DNA from: an archaeon | GTDB lineage: Archaea > Nanobdellota > Nanobdellia > SCGC-AAA011-G17 > GW2011-AR20 | Length of the DNA: 40,249 bases | Direction: 5' to 3' | Assembly: GCA_002688355.1 (NCBI GenBank) | Contig: NZCT01000023.1 | Span: 1-40,249, forward strand | In this document: positions 33,535-40,249 of the stretch, piece after piece | Layout: each line of letters begins with the position of its first letter | How positions within the stretch are numbered: the stretch's first letter is position 1 | Translations under genes and position numbers: made by a program | The notes under the pieces: generated by a model | What the model saw: the letters and a program-made list of their open reading frames with translations, nothing else | Databases searched by the model: none | What the model was told of the DNA's origin: nothing

Positions 33535-33652
33535 GTTTCTTAAATAATTTTTTGTATAATTTACTCAAATATTTTTCTTCATATAAAATAAGTATAATTG
33601 GCAATAGGAATAACAAAAACACTCCAAACACACCTAAGATTTCATTTACCAT
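33527..33652 (-). CDS. Membrane microprotein (41 aa), upstream copy of tandem pair
   Basis: A 41-residue protein with one span (VFGVFLLFLLPIILILY) followed by a lysine-rich tail (SKLYKKLFKKHG). Its ATG lies 3 bp after the dph5 stop, so it is the next gene of the dph5 transcript. It is a paralogue of the 42-residue protein downstream, with the same positions of Phe9-Gly10, Pro18 and Tyr24. The N-out, K-in topology is predicted by the positive-inside rule. Confidence 0.6.
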   Translation of the reverse strand: MVNEILGVFGVFLLFLLPIILILYEEKYLSKLYKKLFKKHG

Positions 33653-33655
33653 TTT

Positions 33656-34381
33656 TCATTTAAAGTTTAATAAATATTCTTCTTCAATAAAATGTAATTT
33701 TCCCGGAACAATTATACAGTAAGGTTCCTTCCCAAAATCAACATCTTTTATTTTATCAATTTCTCCAAATTTTATAAATCTATCTTTTCTACCTAATCGA
33801 GAACAACCAATCACTTTTTCCCCTTTATCTAAACCATTTCTTAAAAGATAATCTAATCCTTCTTTAATTGTTAAAAACTTTTTATCTTTTGGATTTAAAT
33901 CTAATAGCAATAAAGTATGCATCCCTAATCTTTTATTTTGTTTTAAAATATCGTAAGCTATCTTAACATCTTTATTTTCAAAGGGTATTGAAGCTACTTT
34001 TCCAAAATTGTACAAATTCAAACCAGTTTCACTTATACTTGTTAAAATAGAAACACCATGGATAACTTCTACTTTAACATTTAGCTCTTTAGCTTCCTGT
34101 AATAAAGAAATATGTGTAGTTGCACTTAAACAATCTCCATAAACTAACAAACCAATATTATCTTTTTTTGCTTTTTCTATTAAAGATTTAGAATTATTTT
34201 CTAATAAATCTCTATCGGCAAGTAATATTTTTTTATTAAACAGTTTTTCTAATTTTTCAACATCAGAACCAACAGAGGTATAATTATCTAAGTAAATTTC
34301 CTTGCATTCCTTTATTGCTTCTAACGCCTTTAAAGTTAAATCGTTTTCATCTAGTCCAATTCCAATTAAATATAATGTCAT
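33656..34381 (-). CDS. dph5: Diphthine synthase
   Basis: An S-adenosylmethionine-dependent methylase that trimethylates the modified histidine of elongation factor aEF2 during diphthamide synthesis. The 241-residue protein begins MTLYLIGIGL, the family's SAM-binding glycine motif; GLLVYGDCLSATTH, VIHGVSILTSISETGLNLYNFG and IPFENK are conserved. The start is at 34381, one base after the rhodanese stop; the in-frame ATG at 34411 would overlap that gene. It heads the run rhodanese-dph5-two microproteins. Confidence 0.94.
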   Translation of the reverse strand: MTLYLIGIGLDENDLTLKALEAIKECKEIYLDNYTSVGSDVEKLEKLFNKKILLADRDLLENNSKSLIEKAKKDNIGLLVYGDCLSATTHISLLQEAKELNVKVEVIHGVSILTSISETGLNLYNFGKVASIPFENKDVKIAYDILKQNKRLGMHTLLLLDLNPKDKKFLTIKEGLDYLLRNGLDKGEKVIGCSRLGRKDRFIKFGEIDKIKDVDFGKEPYCIIVPGKLHFIEEEYLLNFK

Positions 34382-34382
34382 T

Positions 34383-34670
34383 TTATAATAAACTCCACAT
34401 ACTAAACCCACCTTCTAAATTTTTGATATTTGAATACCCTCTAGATTCTAAAAATTGAGCAGCAATACCTGAACGAAAGCCACTTCTACAATAAACAACA
34501 ATTTCTTGATTCCTAGGAATATTTGCACCATTATCTCTAATTACCTCTCCTAAAGGAATATGGATAGCATTCTCAATATGTTCTTGATCATACTCATCTT
34601 TCTCTCTAACATCAAGTATGAAAACTCCATTTATCTTTTTCTTAAATTCTTGAGGTGTGATAACTTCCAT
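34383..34670 (-). CDS. Single-domain rhodanese
   Basis: A 95-residue rhodanese-type sulfurtransferase. The active-site loop CRSGFRS starts at Cys61, and FILDVREKDEYDQEHIENAIHIP is the family's opening motif. GGFSMW near the end is standard. Members carry persulfide sulfur, but the acceptor is unknown. The degenerate ThiI-like protein at 2658 has no visible rhodanese domain, and whether they are linked cannot be told. It is encoded directly ahead of dph5. Confidence 0.9.
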   Translation of the reverse strand: MEVITPQEFKKKINGVFILDVREKDEYDQEHIENAIHIPLGEVIRDNGANIPRNQEIVVYCRSGFRSGIAAQFLESRGYSNIKNLEGGFSMWSLL

Positions 34671-34697
34671 AGAAATATTAGATTAATTAGCTTTAAA

Positions 34698-35414
34698 TCA
34701 CTTTCTTATTACAAAAAAGATCTCATTTTCAATATCATAATCCTTGTATTCATAGTTTAATTCACTTAAAATTCTTCTAAACCAGCTTCTACCTTTTTTC
34801 CTTATATTCCCTCTTTTACTCAAAACATTCTTCGCAAAACTAACAATTATTAATTTACTCTTTAATTTTTTAAGAATATCCTTACTAATATTTCTTTCAT
34901 AGTATTCTAAAGATTCTAAAACTCTAAATAAGAACACAACATCAACTCTAGGCAATTTTCCTAAATCATCATAAATTAAATCAAAAATAAATCCTTTTCC
35001 TTTAATTTTATTCTTCTTCAAATATTCATTAATATTTTTGATCTCATCAACATTAACATCGCCACAATAATATTTGGAATTTTTATTTAACTTAGCATAA
35101 TCTAATGGATTCAACCCGCAACCCAAATCTAATAAACTATTAAACTTGCCAATTAAAGAAAATATTTCCTTATAAGATTCTAAACTTCTCTTATCTTTAA
35201 CATTTCTAAAAACACCATAAACAATTCTTAGCTCTCTTCTCATATCTTTAAAAAATTTAATATATTTTTTATTTCTATTTTTAAAATCTTCTTCCTTAAT
35301 TTCTAAATTGTTTTTCTTTAAATAATCTTTGACTCTAAGTAAAACAAATTTATCATCTAAATCTTTTAGTTCTTTCTTTCTCTTAATGTCTTTTGATATA
35401 TTCTTTAATAGCAT
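34698..35414 (-). CDS. FmrO-like 16S rRNA methyltransferase
   Basis: A SAM-dependent methylase. LLDLGCGLNPLDYAKL (94-109) is the diagnostic SAM motif of the FmrO/ArmA/Rmt group that modifies G1405 of bacterial 16S rRNA and gives aminoglycoside resistance. Further matches are DVVFLFRVLESLE, LIIVSFAKNVLSKRG and KKGRSWFRRIL near the C-terminus. The N-terminal 90 residues are helical, as in that family. In an archaeon this is more likely a housekeeping rRNA modification. The start overlaps the upstream membrane-protein gene by 32 bp. Confidence 0.78.
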   Translation of the reverse strand: MLLKNISKDIKRKKELKDLDDKFVLLRVKDYLKKNNLEIKEEDFKNRNKKYIKFFKDMRRELRIVYGVFRNVKDKRSLESYKEIFSLIGKFNSLLDLGCGLNPLDYAKLNKNSKYYCGDVNVDEIKNINEYLKKNKIKGKGFIFDLIYDDLGKLPRVDVVFLFRVLESLEYYERNISKDILKKLKSKLIIVSFAKNVLSKRGNIRKKGRSWFRRILSELNYEYKDYDIENEIFFVIRK

Positions 35415-35865
35415 GTAAAAAGGCCCCTATACAAATCCCATTTAAAATAACATTATAACTTAAAACAAAATCTCCAAAAAATACTAAAACAAAAGGAATA
35501 ATAAAAATCACAAAACTTTTCATTACTTCTAAAATTATTCTTTCTCTTGTTAAATCTATAAATTTCCTACTGTAAACTAATCCAATTATAAAAATTAAAA
35601 CCACTAAAGGTAAAACAAAACCATTAACACTTAACAACAATCCAAAGTAAAAATAAATATTCTTTAAAATAAAATACAAAAAGAATCCAATTAAAATTCC
35701 TAATAGAATCATATAACTAAAATCAAAAATTAAAACAGCTATAATAATTAACAAAAAAGAATAAGCAACATCAAAATATCTTTCCCAATCTTTTAACTCT
35801 TCTTTTGAGATCTTAGATATAAAAATTCCAAATATTAACCCCAAAAAACTTAGTATTTCTATCAT
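35383..35865 (-). CDS. Polytopic membrane protein, unknown
   Basis: A hydrophobic 160-residue protein from the ATG at 35865 (MIEILSF; another ATG lies at 35898). About five membrane segments are visible, including ILSFLGLIFGIFI, SFLLIIIAVLIFDF, MILLGILIGFFLYFIL, FVLPLVVLIFIIGLVY and FVIFIIPFVLVFF. No family is recognised. It shares 32 bp with the following methylase gene, so the two are co-transcribed. Confidence 0.65.
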   Translation of the reverse strand: MIEILSFLGLIFGIFISKISKEELKDWERYFDVAYSFLLIIIAVLIFDFSYMILLGILIGFFLYFILKNIYFYFGLLLSVNGFVLPLVVLIFIIGLVYSRKFIDLTRERIILEVMKSFVIFIIPFVLVFFGDFVLSYNVILNGICIGAFLHAIKEYIKRH

Positions 35866-35973
35866 TTTACTTTTAAAACAAATTATACTTAAAAACATAA
35901 CTAAAACCTATATTTTCTATTTTACTATTCTATAATAAAAAACTTTATAAAAAGAACCCTCTTTTAGGAATAT

Positions 35974-36234
35974 ATGGCTGAAATTAAGTATGTAGAAGAG
36001 GATGGTAAAAAATTTAAGGTTGATAATGATGGTGAGAAATATCGAATTAGCTGGTCTGAAGAACTACAATTAAAACAATTAAAAGAACAAAAATCAACAA
36101 GAAGATTGTTAACTATGAATTTCTATGTTGCTATAGTTTTAGGGATATTATTCTTAACATTAGTTGTTACAATGATATTTACACTATACAGATTAGATCA
36201 AATAAATTTCTTTACAGGATTACTGTATAGATAA
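35974..36234 (+). CDS. Small single-span membrane protein (86 aa)
   Basis: Not recognised. The first 45 residues are charged (EIKYVEEDGKKFKVDNDGEKY), followed by one membrane span (FYVAIVLGILFLTLVVTMIFTLY) and a short tail. A TATA-like CTTTATAAAAA lies about 25-30 bp ahead of the ATG, supporting leaderless expression. It precedes the DTD2 gene by 32 bp. Confidence 0.6.
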   Translation: MAEIKYVEEDGKKFKVDNDGEKYRISWSEELQLKQLKEQKSTRRLLTMNFYVAIVLGILFLTLVVTMIFTLYRLDQINFFTGLLYR

Positions 36235-36266
36235 CATTTTTATATTAAATAAATTTAAAACAACTT

Positions 36267-37085
36267 ATGATTGCAATAATTACATCTAAAAAATGTCCCG
36301 TTGGTATTAATGTTAGTTCTATTTTCCTAGATTCATATAATTTTAAAGAAACAGAAAACTTTGAAGATAATCCAGTTTATACTTTAAACGAGAATAAAGA
36401 TATTAAGCTATACACAATAAATGAATTACATATTAATGCAGAAAATTTACATAAAAAAATAAAAGCAGATCTCTTTCTTTTTGTAAGCACCCATAGAAGT
36501 AAGAAACAAGTAAACTCTTTATCAATACATCCAATAGGCAATTGGAACGACGCAAGATTAGGAGGTTTACCAAATAAACTAGTTCCTGTAAATTCAAATT
36601 ACTTAAAAGAATTATTTTTAGAATTAGAAAAAAATAACAATCTAGATTACGAAACAATAATAGAATCAACACATCATGGACCATACAACGAAAAACCTTG
36701 TCTATTTATAGAAATAGGATCATCAGAAAAACAGTGGCAAGATAAAAAAGCAGGAGAAATCATAGCAAAAACAGTTATTAACACATTAACAAAAAAAATA
36801 AATTCTTACAAAAATGTTGTAATCTTTGGAGGAACTCATTATAATTACTTAGCTATTAAAATTCTAAAACAATCTAATTACTCAATAAGCCACATTTGCC
36901 CAAAATATAACATGGAATCTCTTTCTGAAAACTTAATTAAACAATCTTTTGAAAAATCAATCCCAAAACCAGAATTTGCAGTTATAGAATGGAAATCCAT
37001 GAACGCAGAACAAAGAAATGAATTAATTCAAAAATTTGATTCTTTAAAAATAAAATATAAAAAAGATAAGGAATTATTCAATTAA
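36267..37085 (+). CDS. dtdA: D-aminoacyl-tRNA deacylase (DTD2/GEK1 type)
   Basis: Hydrolyses D-amino acids from mischarged tRNA; this type occurs in archaea and plants. Motifs are [42 protein letters not shown] and [17 protein letters not shown] with the conserved histidines. Length 272 is normal. It converges with the YbjQ-like gene, the 3' ends overlapping by 12 bp. It belongs with the other translation-fidelity genes in the window. Confidence 0.93.
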   Translation: MIAIITSKKCPVGINVSSIFLDSYNFKETENFEDNPVYTLNENKDIKLYTINELHINAENLHKKIKADLFLFVSTHRSKKQVNSLSIHPIGNWNDARLGGLPNKLVPVNSNYLKELFLELEKNNNLDYETIIESTHHGPYNEKPCLFIEIGSSEKQWQDKKAGEIIAKTVINTLTKKINSYKNVVIFGGTHYNYLAIKILKQSNYSISHICPKYNMESLSENLIKQSFEKSIPKPEFAVIEWKSMNAEQRNELIQKFDSLKIKYKKDKELFN

Positions 37086-37394
37086 AACAGCTGTTCCACT
37101 TACACTTACCATTAGCATGCTACCTTGTGCACCAACAGTTTCATAATCTAAATCAACACTTAAAACAGCATTAGCACCTAATTCTTGAGCCCTATCTTCC
37201 ATTTCCTTAACAGCTATCTCTCGTGCTTTACCTAATTCCTTTTCATAAGCTTCAGATCTTCCACCTACTATGTCTCTAATACCTGCAAAAAAATCTTTAA
37301 AAATATTAGCTCCCAATATTGCTTCTCCAGTTACAAGACCTAAATATTTCGTAGCTTTTTTACCTTCTATACTTGGTGTTGTTGAAATTATCAT
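37074..37394 (-). CDS. YbjQ/UPF0145-family protein
   Basis: A small dodecin-like domain protein of 106 residues from the ATG at 37394, chosen because GGAGG lies 5 nt upstream (37400-37404) and [19 protein letters not shown] is the usual family start. [25 protein letters not shown] and [18 protein letters not shown] are diagnostic. The family is described as putatively heavy-metal-binding, but function is not established. Its promoter would lie inside the 3' end of the upstream methylase gene. Confidence 0.88.
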   Translation of the reverse strand: MIISTTPSIEGKKATKYLGLVTGEAILGANIFKDFFAGIRDIVGGRSEAYEKELGKAREIAVKEMEDRAQELGANAVLSVDLDYETVGAQGSMLMVSVSGTAVLIE

Positions 37395-37410
37395 TTTATC
37401 CTCCAATAAA

Positions 37411-38151
37411 TTATATCTCATCATACTTAAATTGTTTTCCATCAATCTTAAAATCATCTCCAAAAGCTTTAGCTAGTTTTTCGTCTTTTTCCCCTAATTT
37501 AAGTTTTAAAAAAGAACTTGCAATAACGCCATATTCATATTCCTTTATCTTGTATTTCTTAATGTTATATTTATTCTCAATCAAGTTATTTAAAAGGATA
37601 GGGTTACTATTATGGCAAACTAAAAATCCTTCTTCATCTAGGAGATTCTTCAAATCAGATAAAAACTTCCTGCCATATAGTTCCTTATTTTTAACATATG
37701 AAAAAGGATCCAAAAGAATAACATCGAATTTATCATTTATGTTTTTTACAATATTAGAAGCATTTCTAACTTCTAATTTAAAATTAATATTATCTGTTCT
37801 TAACTTTTTTAGTTTTACACCTTTTTTTAAAATGTCAAAACTATTAATTAAGTTCTGAGAAATAACTAAAGATTCTATTTCATTTAAAATTAAAGAATTT
37901 TTTTCAATAGCAAATATTTCTAATTTAATATTATTTTGTATACATTTTTCAATTACACACAAACTATTGTAACCTAAGCCAAAACCAATATCTAAAATTC
38001 TTAATTTTTTATATTTAGCAAAATCTATTTGATTAACATAAACATCATTTGCTCTCTTTACTGCCCCATACAAAGGATTGTAAACTTCTTTAATATCTGA
38101 ATCTAAGAAAGTATACGATCCATCATTAGTCTTAATTTTTCTCATTTTCAA
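37411..38151 (-). CDS. MnmC-like SAM methyltransferase
   Basis: A 246-residue methylase with a SAM motif [13 protein letters not shown] (52-64) and a catalytic-region strand [19 protein letters not shown]. The opening [19 protein letters not shown] resembles the methylase half of MnmC, where S-T-L-Y-S/D loops precede the motif; that enzyme completes the 5-methylaminomethyl group on tRNA wobble uridines. There is no oxidase half. It overlaps the Mtq2-type gene by 20 bp. Confidence 0.72.
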   Translation of the reverse strand: MKMRKIKTNDGSYTFLDSDIKEVYNPLYGAVKRANDVYVNQIDFAKYKKLRILDIGFGLGYNSLCVIEKCIQNNIKLEIFAIEKNSLILNEIESLVISQNLINSFDILKKGVKLKKLRTDNINFKLEVRNASNIVKNINDKFDVILLDPFSYVKNKELYGRKFLSDLKNLLDEEGFLVCHNSNPILLNNLIENKYNIKKYKIKEYEYGVIASSFLKLKLGEKDEKLAKAFGDDFKIDGKQFKYDEI

Positions 38152-38665
38152 AAATCAAATAAACATACAATTTTTCAAAGAATAATTTCTCTTCTTCAAT
38201 TAGTTTAAATTTCAAATTATTTTTACTTATCAAACTATCTATTTTTTCTTTATTCGTCAAAGAACTAAATAATAATAAAACTTTACCATTTTCAGTTAAG
38301 TGTTCTTTTATTTGTTCTAAAAATCTCTCAATAATTTCATAACCTTTCTTTCCACCAGAAACAACAGCACTAGTTTCTCGTTTCTCCAATTCTTTTTCAG
38401 GCAAGTATGGTGGATTAAAAATAATTAAATCAAATTTTTCTTTAACATTAGAAAATAAATCTGATTGCCTTACATTAAGTCCTTTTTCCTTACAATATTT
38501 AACAACTTCAGAATTAACATCAACAGATAGAACATCTTTAGAATATTTTAATGCTTCTTCACTCAATATTCCAGAACCACAACCTAGATCTAATACTTTA
38601 TCTTTACAATATTTTTTTACACATTTTAATAATAAGTAAGAATCTTCCTGTGGTTCATATATCAT
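38132..38665 (-). CDS. Mtq2/HemK2-type release-factor methyltransferase
   Basis: A SAM-dependent methylase of the N5-glutamine type acting on the GGQ loop of release factor aRF1. YEPQEDSYLLL at the N-terminus is typical of the archaeal/eukaryotic Mtq2 branch, DLGCGSG (26-32) is the SAM site, and Asn84-Pro-Pro-Tyr87 is the substrate glutamine-binding motif. The 177 residues lack the bacterial HemK N-terminal domain, as expected. The partner Trm112 is not in the window. It overlaps the wHTH gene by 4 bp. Confidence 0.88.
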   Translation of the reverse strand: MIYEPQEDSYLLLKCVKKYCKDKVLDLGCGSGILSEEALKYSKDVLSVDVNSEVVKYCKEKGLNVRQSDLFSNVKEKFDLIIFNPPYLPEKELEKRETSAVVSGGKKGYEIIERFLEQIKEHLTENGKVLLLFSSLTNKEKIDSLISKNNLKFKLIEEEKLFFEKLYVYLIFENEKN

Positions 38666-39117
38666 TTTTTATCATCTAAAATATCAAAGTAATCTTTCAC
38701 CCTATCTAATATGCTACTTAAATAATAATTTTGAATCTTATCCTCAAATATTTTCTTTAATTTCTCATTTTCCGTAATTCTATAATTGTTATTGATATTC
38801 TCAATTAAAAAAATATCTTTTAATCTTTTCAATTGTCTCCTTATATTAGATGGTGCAATTCCCTTTAATGGCAAGCTCTCTTCCTCTCTACCCTTTATAG
38901 CAAGATTCTTTATCTCTTCAGAGCTTAAAGCATCCTTAGAGTTTATTAAAACATGTAAGACATCCACTACAATATCTCTAGAATCTCCTGGTTGTAAAAG
39001 ACCAATACTTAAACATAATTTTCTAATCAATTCTCTTTTACCCTGATCATAAGGTCTTTCATATTTTCTTAAAGTAATTTCTGCTAAAGGAATATCTTTT
39101 GAAACTGTTTTAACCAT
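38662..39117 (-). CDS. Conserved winged-helix-like protein
   Basis: A 151-residue protein with a basic, conserved-looking N-terminus (PLAEITLRKYERPYDQGKRE), a central LLQPGDSRDIVVDVLHVLI, and a winged helix around APSNIRRQLKRLKDIFLIE. It probably binds nucleic acid. Its stop overlaps the Mtq2-type start by ATGA, so they form one operon. No regulated target is visible; similarity to any named family is not certain. Confidence 0.65.
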   Translation of the reverse strand: MVKTVSKDIPLAEITLRKYERPYDQGKRELIRKLCLSIGLLQPGDSRDIVVDVLHVLINSKDALSSEEIKNLAIKGREEESLPLKGIAPSNIRRQLKRLKDIFLIENINNNYRITENEKLKKIFEDKIQNYYLSSILDRVKDYFDILDDKK

Positions 39118-39156
39118 TTTAAACCTTAAACAATATTAATTTAAATTATTTACTAA

Positions 39157-40107
39157 TTACAAATTTTCAACATAATTTCTTAAAGATTTAGTCAAATTAA
39201 AATGGTACTTATTTCTTATTCTTAAAGCGTTGTCATAAAAAGAAGTCCCAGGTTTAGAATTCAATTCAACTAACCAAGCTTTTTTATCATTATCAATTAA
39301 AAAATCAGCAGAATATGATCTTTCTCCAAATTTTTTAAGTTTTTTATCAATAAAATTTACTTTCTCTTTAATGTTTTTAGGGATTTCATCATTATCAATA
39401 TATTTTTTTGTTGCTCCATATTCCATATTGCCTAAAAAAGAATTTCTCTTTGGTAATCTAAAATAACTATGGTCTATTTTCCCATCAACAATCACACATC
39501 TTAGGTCATGAGATCCTTTAACTTTTAATGACTTAACACCATTGGATGAATCAATAAACTCTTGTAAAACAGTATCTCTTGTAATCCCATTTTTCAGATC
39601 TTTTTTATCAATAATTACAACACCTCTCCCCAGAGATCCAAACCTAGGTTTAATGACTACTTTGTCACTTCTTATATATTTTAAGCATCTCTGTAAATCA
39701 TAATGATTATTAATCAAGAATGTTTTTGGCATTAACCTTGGGAACACAATACTCGTTAATATTTTATCACAACATAAATTTTCTAATTCATAATTGTTTC
39801 TCATAGGATATTTTAATCTGTTAATATATTTCCCAAATTTTAAACCATTAACATTCCTACCCCTATAAAAGATCATATCAAATTTTTTATTTTTAATCTT
39901 AGACCATTTCCCATCTTCAAAAGTCCAAGCAATATTAATTTGTTTTTTATTTCTATTATAAAATTCCATATTTGAAAAAATAACATTTAAATCGCTTTTT
40001 CTTCCTTGTTCTACAAGGCTAGAAAATGAATTATTTTTCCTTTCGCTTGAACTAGGAACATTGTCCTTAAAAGAAAAACCAACTTGGTGAACCATTACTG
40101 TCTTCAT
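39157..40107 (-). CDS. RimK-like ATP-grasp ligase
   Basis: A 316-residue ATP-grasp enzyme that would join a carboxylate to an amine or thiol. The ATP loop is VVIKPRFGSLGRGVVII, then LQEFID, then DLRCVIVDGKI, and the Mg-binding ADFLIDNDKKAWLVELNSKPG region near the C-terminus. The N-terminal 110 residues form the preATP-grasp domain. The substrate is unknown; RimK, glutathione-synthase-like and YheC/D types are all possible. A TATA-like CTTAAATAAC lies about 25 bp ahead of the ATG. It is the last gene before the IS copy. Confidence 0.85.
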   Translation of the reverse strand: MKTVMVHQVGFSFKDNVPSSSERKNNSFSSLVEQGRKSDLNVIFSNMEFYNRNKKQINIAWTFEDGKWSKIKNKKFDMIFYRGRNVNGLKFGKYINRLKYPMRNNYELENLCCDKILTSIVFPRLMPKTFLINNHYDLQRCLKYIRSDKVVIKPRFGSLGRGVVIIDKKDLKNGITRDTVLQEFIDSSNGVKSLKVKGSHDLRCVIVDGKIDHSYFRLPKRNSFLGNMEYGATKKYIDNDEIPKNIKEKVNFIDKKLKKFGERSYSADFLIDNDKKAWLVELNSKPGTSFYDNALRIRNKYHFNLTKSLRNYVENL

Positions 40108-40186
40108 TCTTTTGCTGTGAATTATTATTTGTTATTTAAGTCTTTCTATTATTTGGCTCTGCTGAAACCTTTAAATAATTAAAAGA

Positions 40187-40220
40187 ATTGGATGTCAACT
40201 TGAAAGAGGTGACATCCAAT
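40187..40220 (+). promoter_or_regulatory. Perfect hairpin over the transposase ribosome-binding site
   Basis: ATTGGATGTCA (40187-40197) and TGACATCCAAT (40210-40220) form an 11-bp perfect stem around a 12-nt loop. The AGAGG of the loop and the first bases of the start codon region would be partly hidden, which could keep transposase translation low. Confidence 0.5.
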
Positions 40221-40249
40221 GATAAATAAAAATGATTCTAAATATTTAA
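40219..40249 (+). CDS. Transposase N-terminal fragment (partial)
   Basis: ATG at 40219 opens a frame (MINKNDSKYL) that runs off the window edge, with AGAGGTGA about 7 nt upstream. It begins 50 bp inside the left terminal repeat, the position expected for an IS transposase. Ten residues are too few to name a family. Confidence 0.4.
   Translation, partial: MINKNDSKYL

Larger units (their letters stand above)
40155..40249 (+). mobile_element. Left end of an insertion sequence (partial, cut by window edge)
   Basis: GGCTCTGCTGAAACC at 40155-40169 is the exact reverse complement of the repeat at 84-98, giving the left terminal repeat. A start codon with a Shine-Dalgarno-like site follows 50 bp later, as in an IS leader. 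The 8-mers outside the two ends (CTAAATTC after 98, TATTATTT before 40155) do not match, so the two edges are not simply the two sides of one recent insertion. Confidence 0.7.

Noticed and set aside
37373-37858. 161-aa plus-strand ORF over the MnmC-like gene
   Set aside because: It is antisense to a conserved methylase with a clear SAM motif and has no features of its own.

Overview
The window is an AT-rich piece of an archaeal chromosome, very probably from a small-genome DPANN lineage (Woesearchaeota/Pacearchaeota-like). The archaeal assignment rests on gene content: deoxyhypusine synthase, pyruvoyl arginine decarboxylase, a TrmB-type regulator, GatD/GatE, diphthine synthase, D-aminoacyl-tRNA deacylase DTD2, an Mtq2/HemK2-type methylase, RtcB with archease, and intron-bearing tRNAs. 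Many genes also have a TATA-like box about 25 bp ahead of the start codon and no Shine-Dalgarno site, which indicates leaderless transcripts. The lineage is inferred from overall character; no marker was searched.

Layout. Both edges lie inside copies of one insertion sequence in the same orientation, sharing an exact 15-bp terminal repeat, so this is probably a contig that broke at a repeated IS. 100-2650: a candidate GC-rich small RNA, an unrecognised RNase H-like protein, a zinc-ribbon microprotein and the pdaD-dys polyamine/hypusine pair. 2650-7700: a ThiI-like protein without its PP-loop, a TrmB regulator, DNA ligase, an anchored cyclophilin and a nitroreductase. 7700-9215: ftsZ with a hairpin terminator, then a 350-bp gap holding a candidate structured RNA that shows GCCCA three times in unpaired positions. 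9216-12965: gatD and gatE with an HTH-nucleotidyltransferase/HEPN pair wedged between them. 12970-18610: a lipase-like hydrolase, an ABC1 kinase with a phasin-like partner, and the TldD/TldE protease pair.

18650-22950: a LamG surface protein of about 1,260 aa, broken by two apparent single-base frameshifts, following a tiny winged-helix regulator whose promoter carries two perfect 12-bp palindromes. 22978-26994: M29 aminopeptidase, NDK, a small unknown, and a LAGLIDADG endonuclease sitting on the leader of a Glu/Leu dehydrogenase. 27000-30580: rtcB with an unusual hydrophobic tail, divergent from a COG0523 GTPase, archease and DUF4346. 30580-33110: an adenylate kinase with an extra C-terminal region, an unknown helical protein and an anchored secreted protein. 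33109-33367: two interrupted tRNAs, Thr with a 10-nt intron and a probable Leu with two insertions. 33406-34670: two tandem paralogous 41-42 aa membrane microproteins behind dph5 and a rhodanese. 34698-40107: an FmrO-like rRNA methylase, membrane proteins, DTD2, YbjQ, an MnmC-like methylase, an Mtq2-type methylase, a winged-helix protein and an ATP-grasp enzyme.

Translation and its quality control dominate: hypusine, diphthamide, Gln-tRNA amidation, D-amino-acid proofreading, release-factor methylation, rRNA methylation, and tRNA splicing ligase with its activator beside intron-containing tRNAs. The less ordinary signals are the GCCCA RNA, the HEPN pair inside gatDE, the microprotein pair, the palindromic operators ahead of the surface gene, the interrupted tRNAs and the tailed RtcB.
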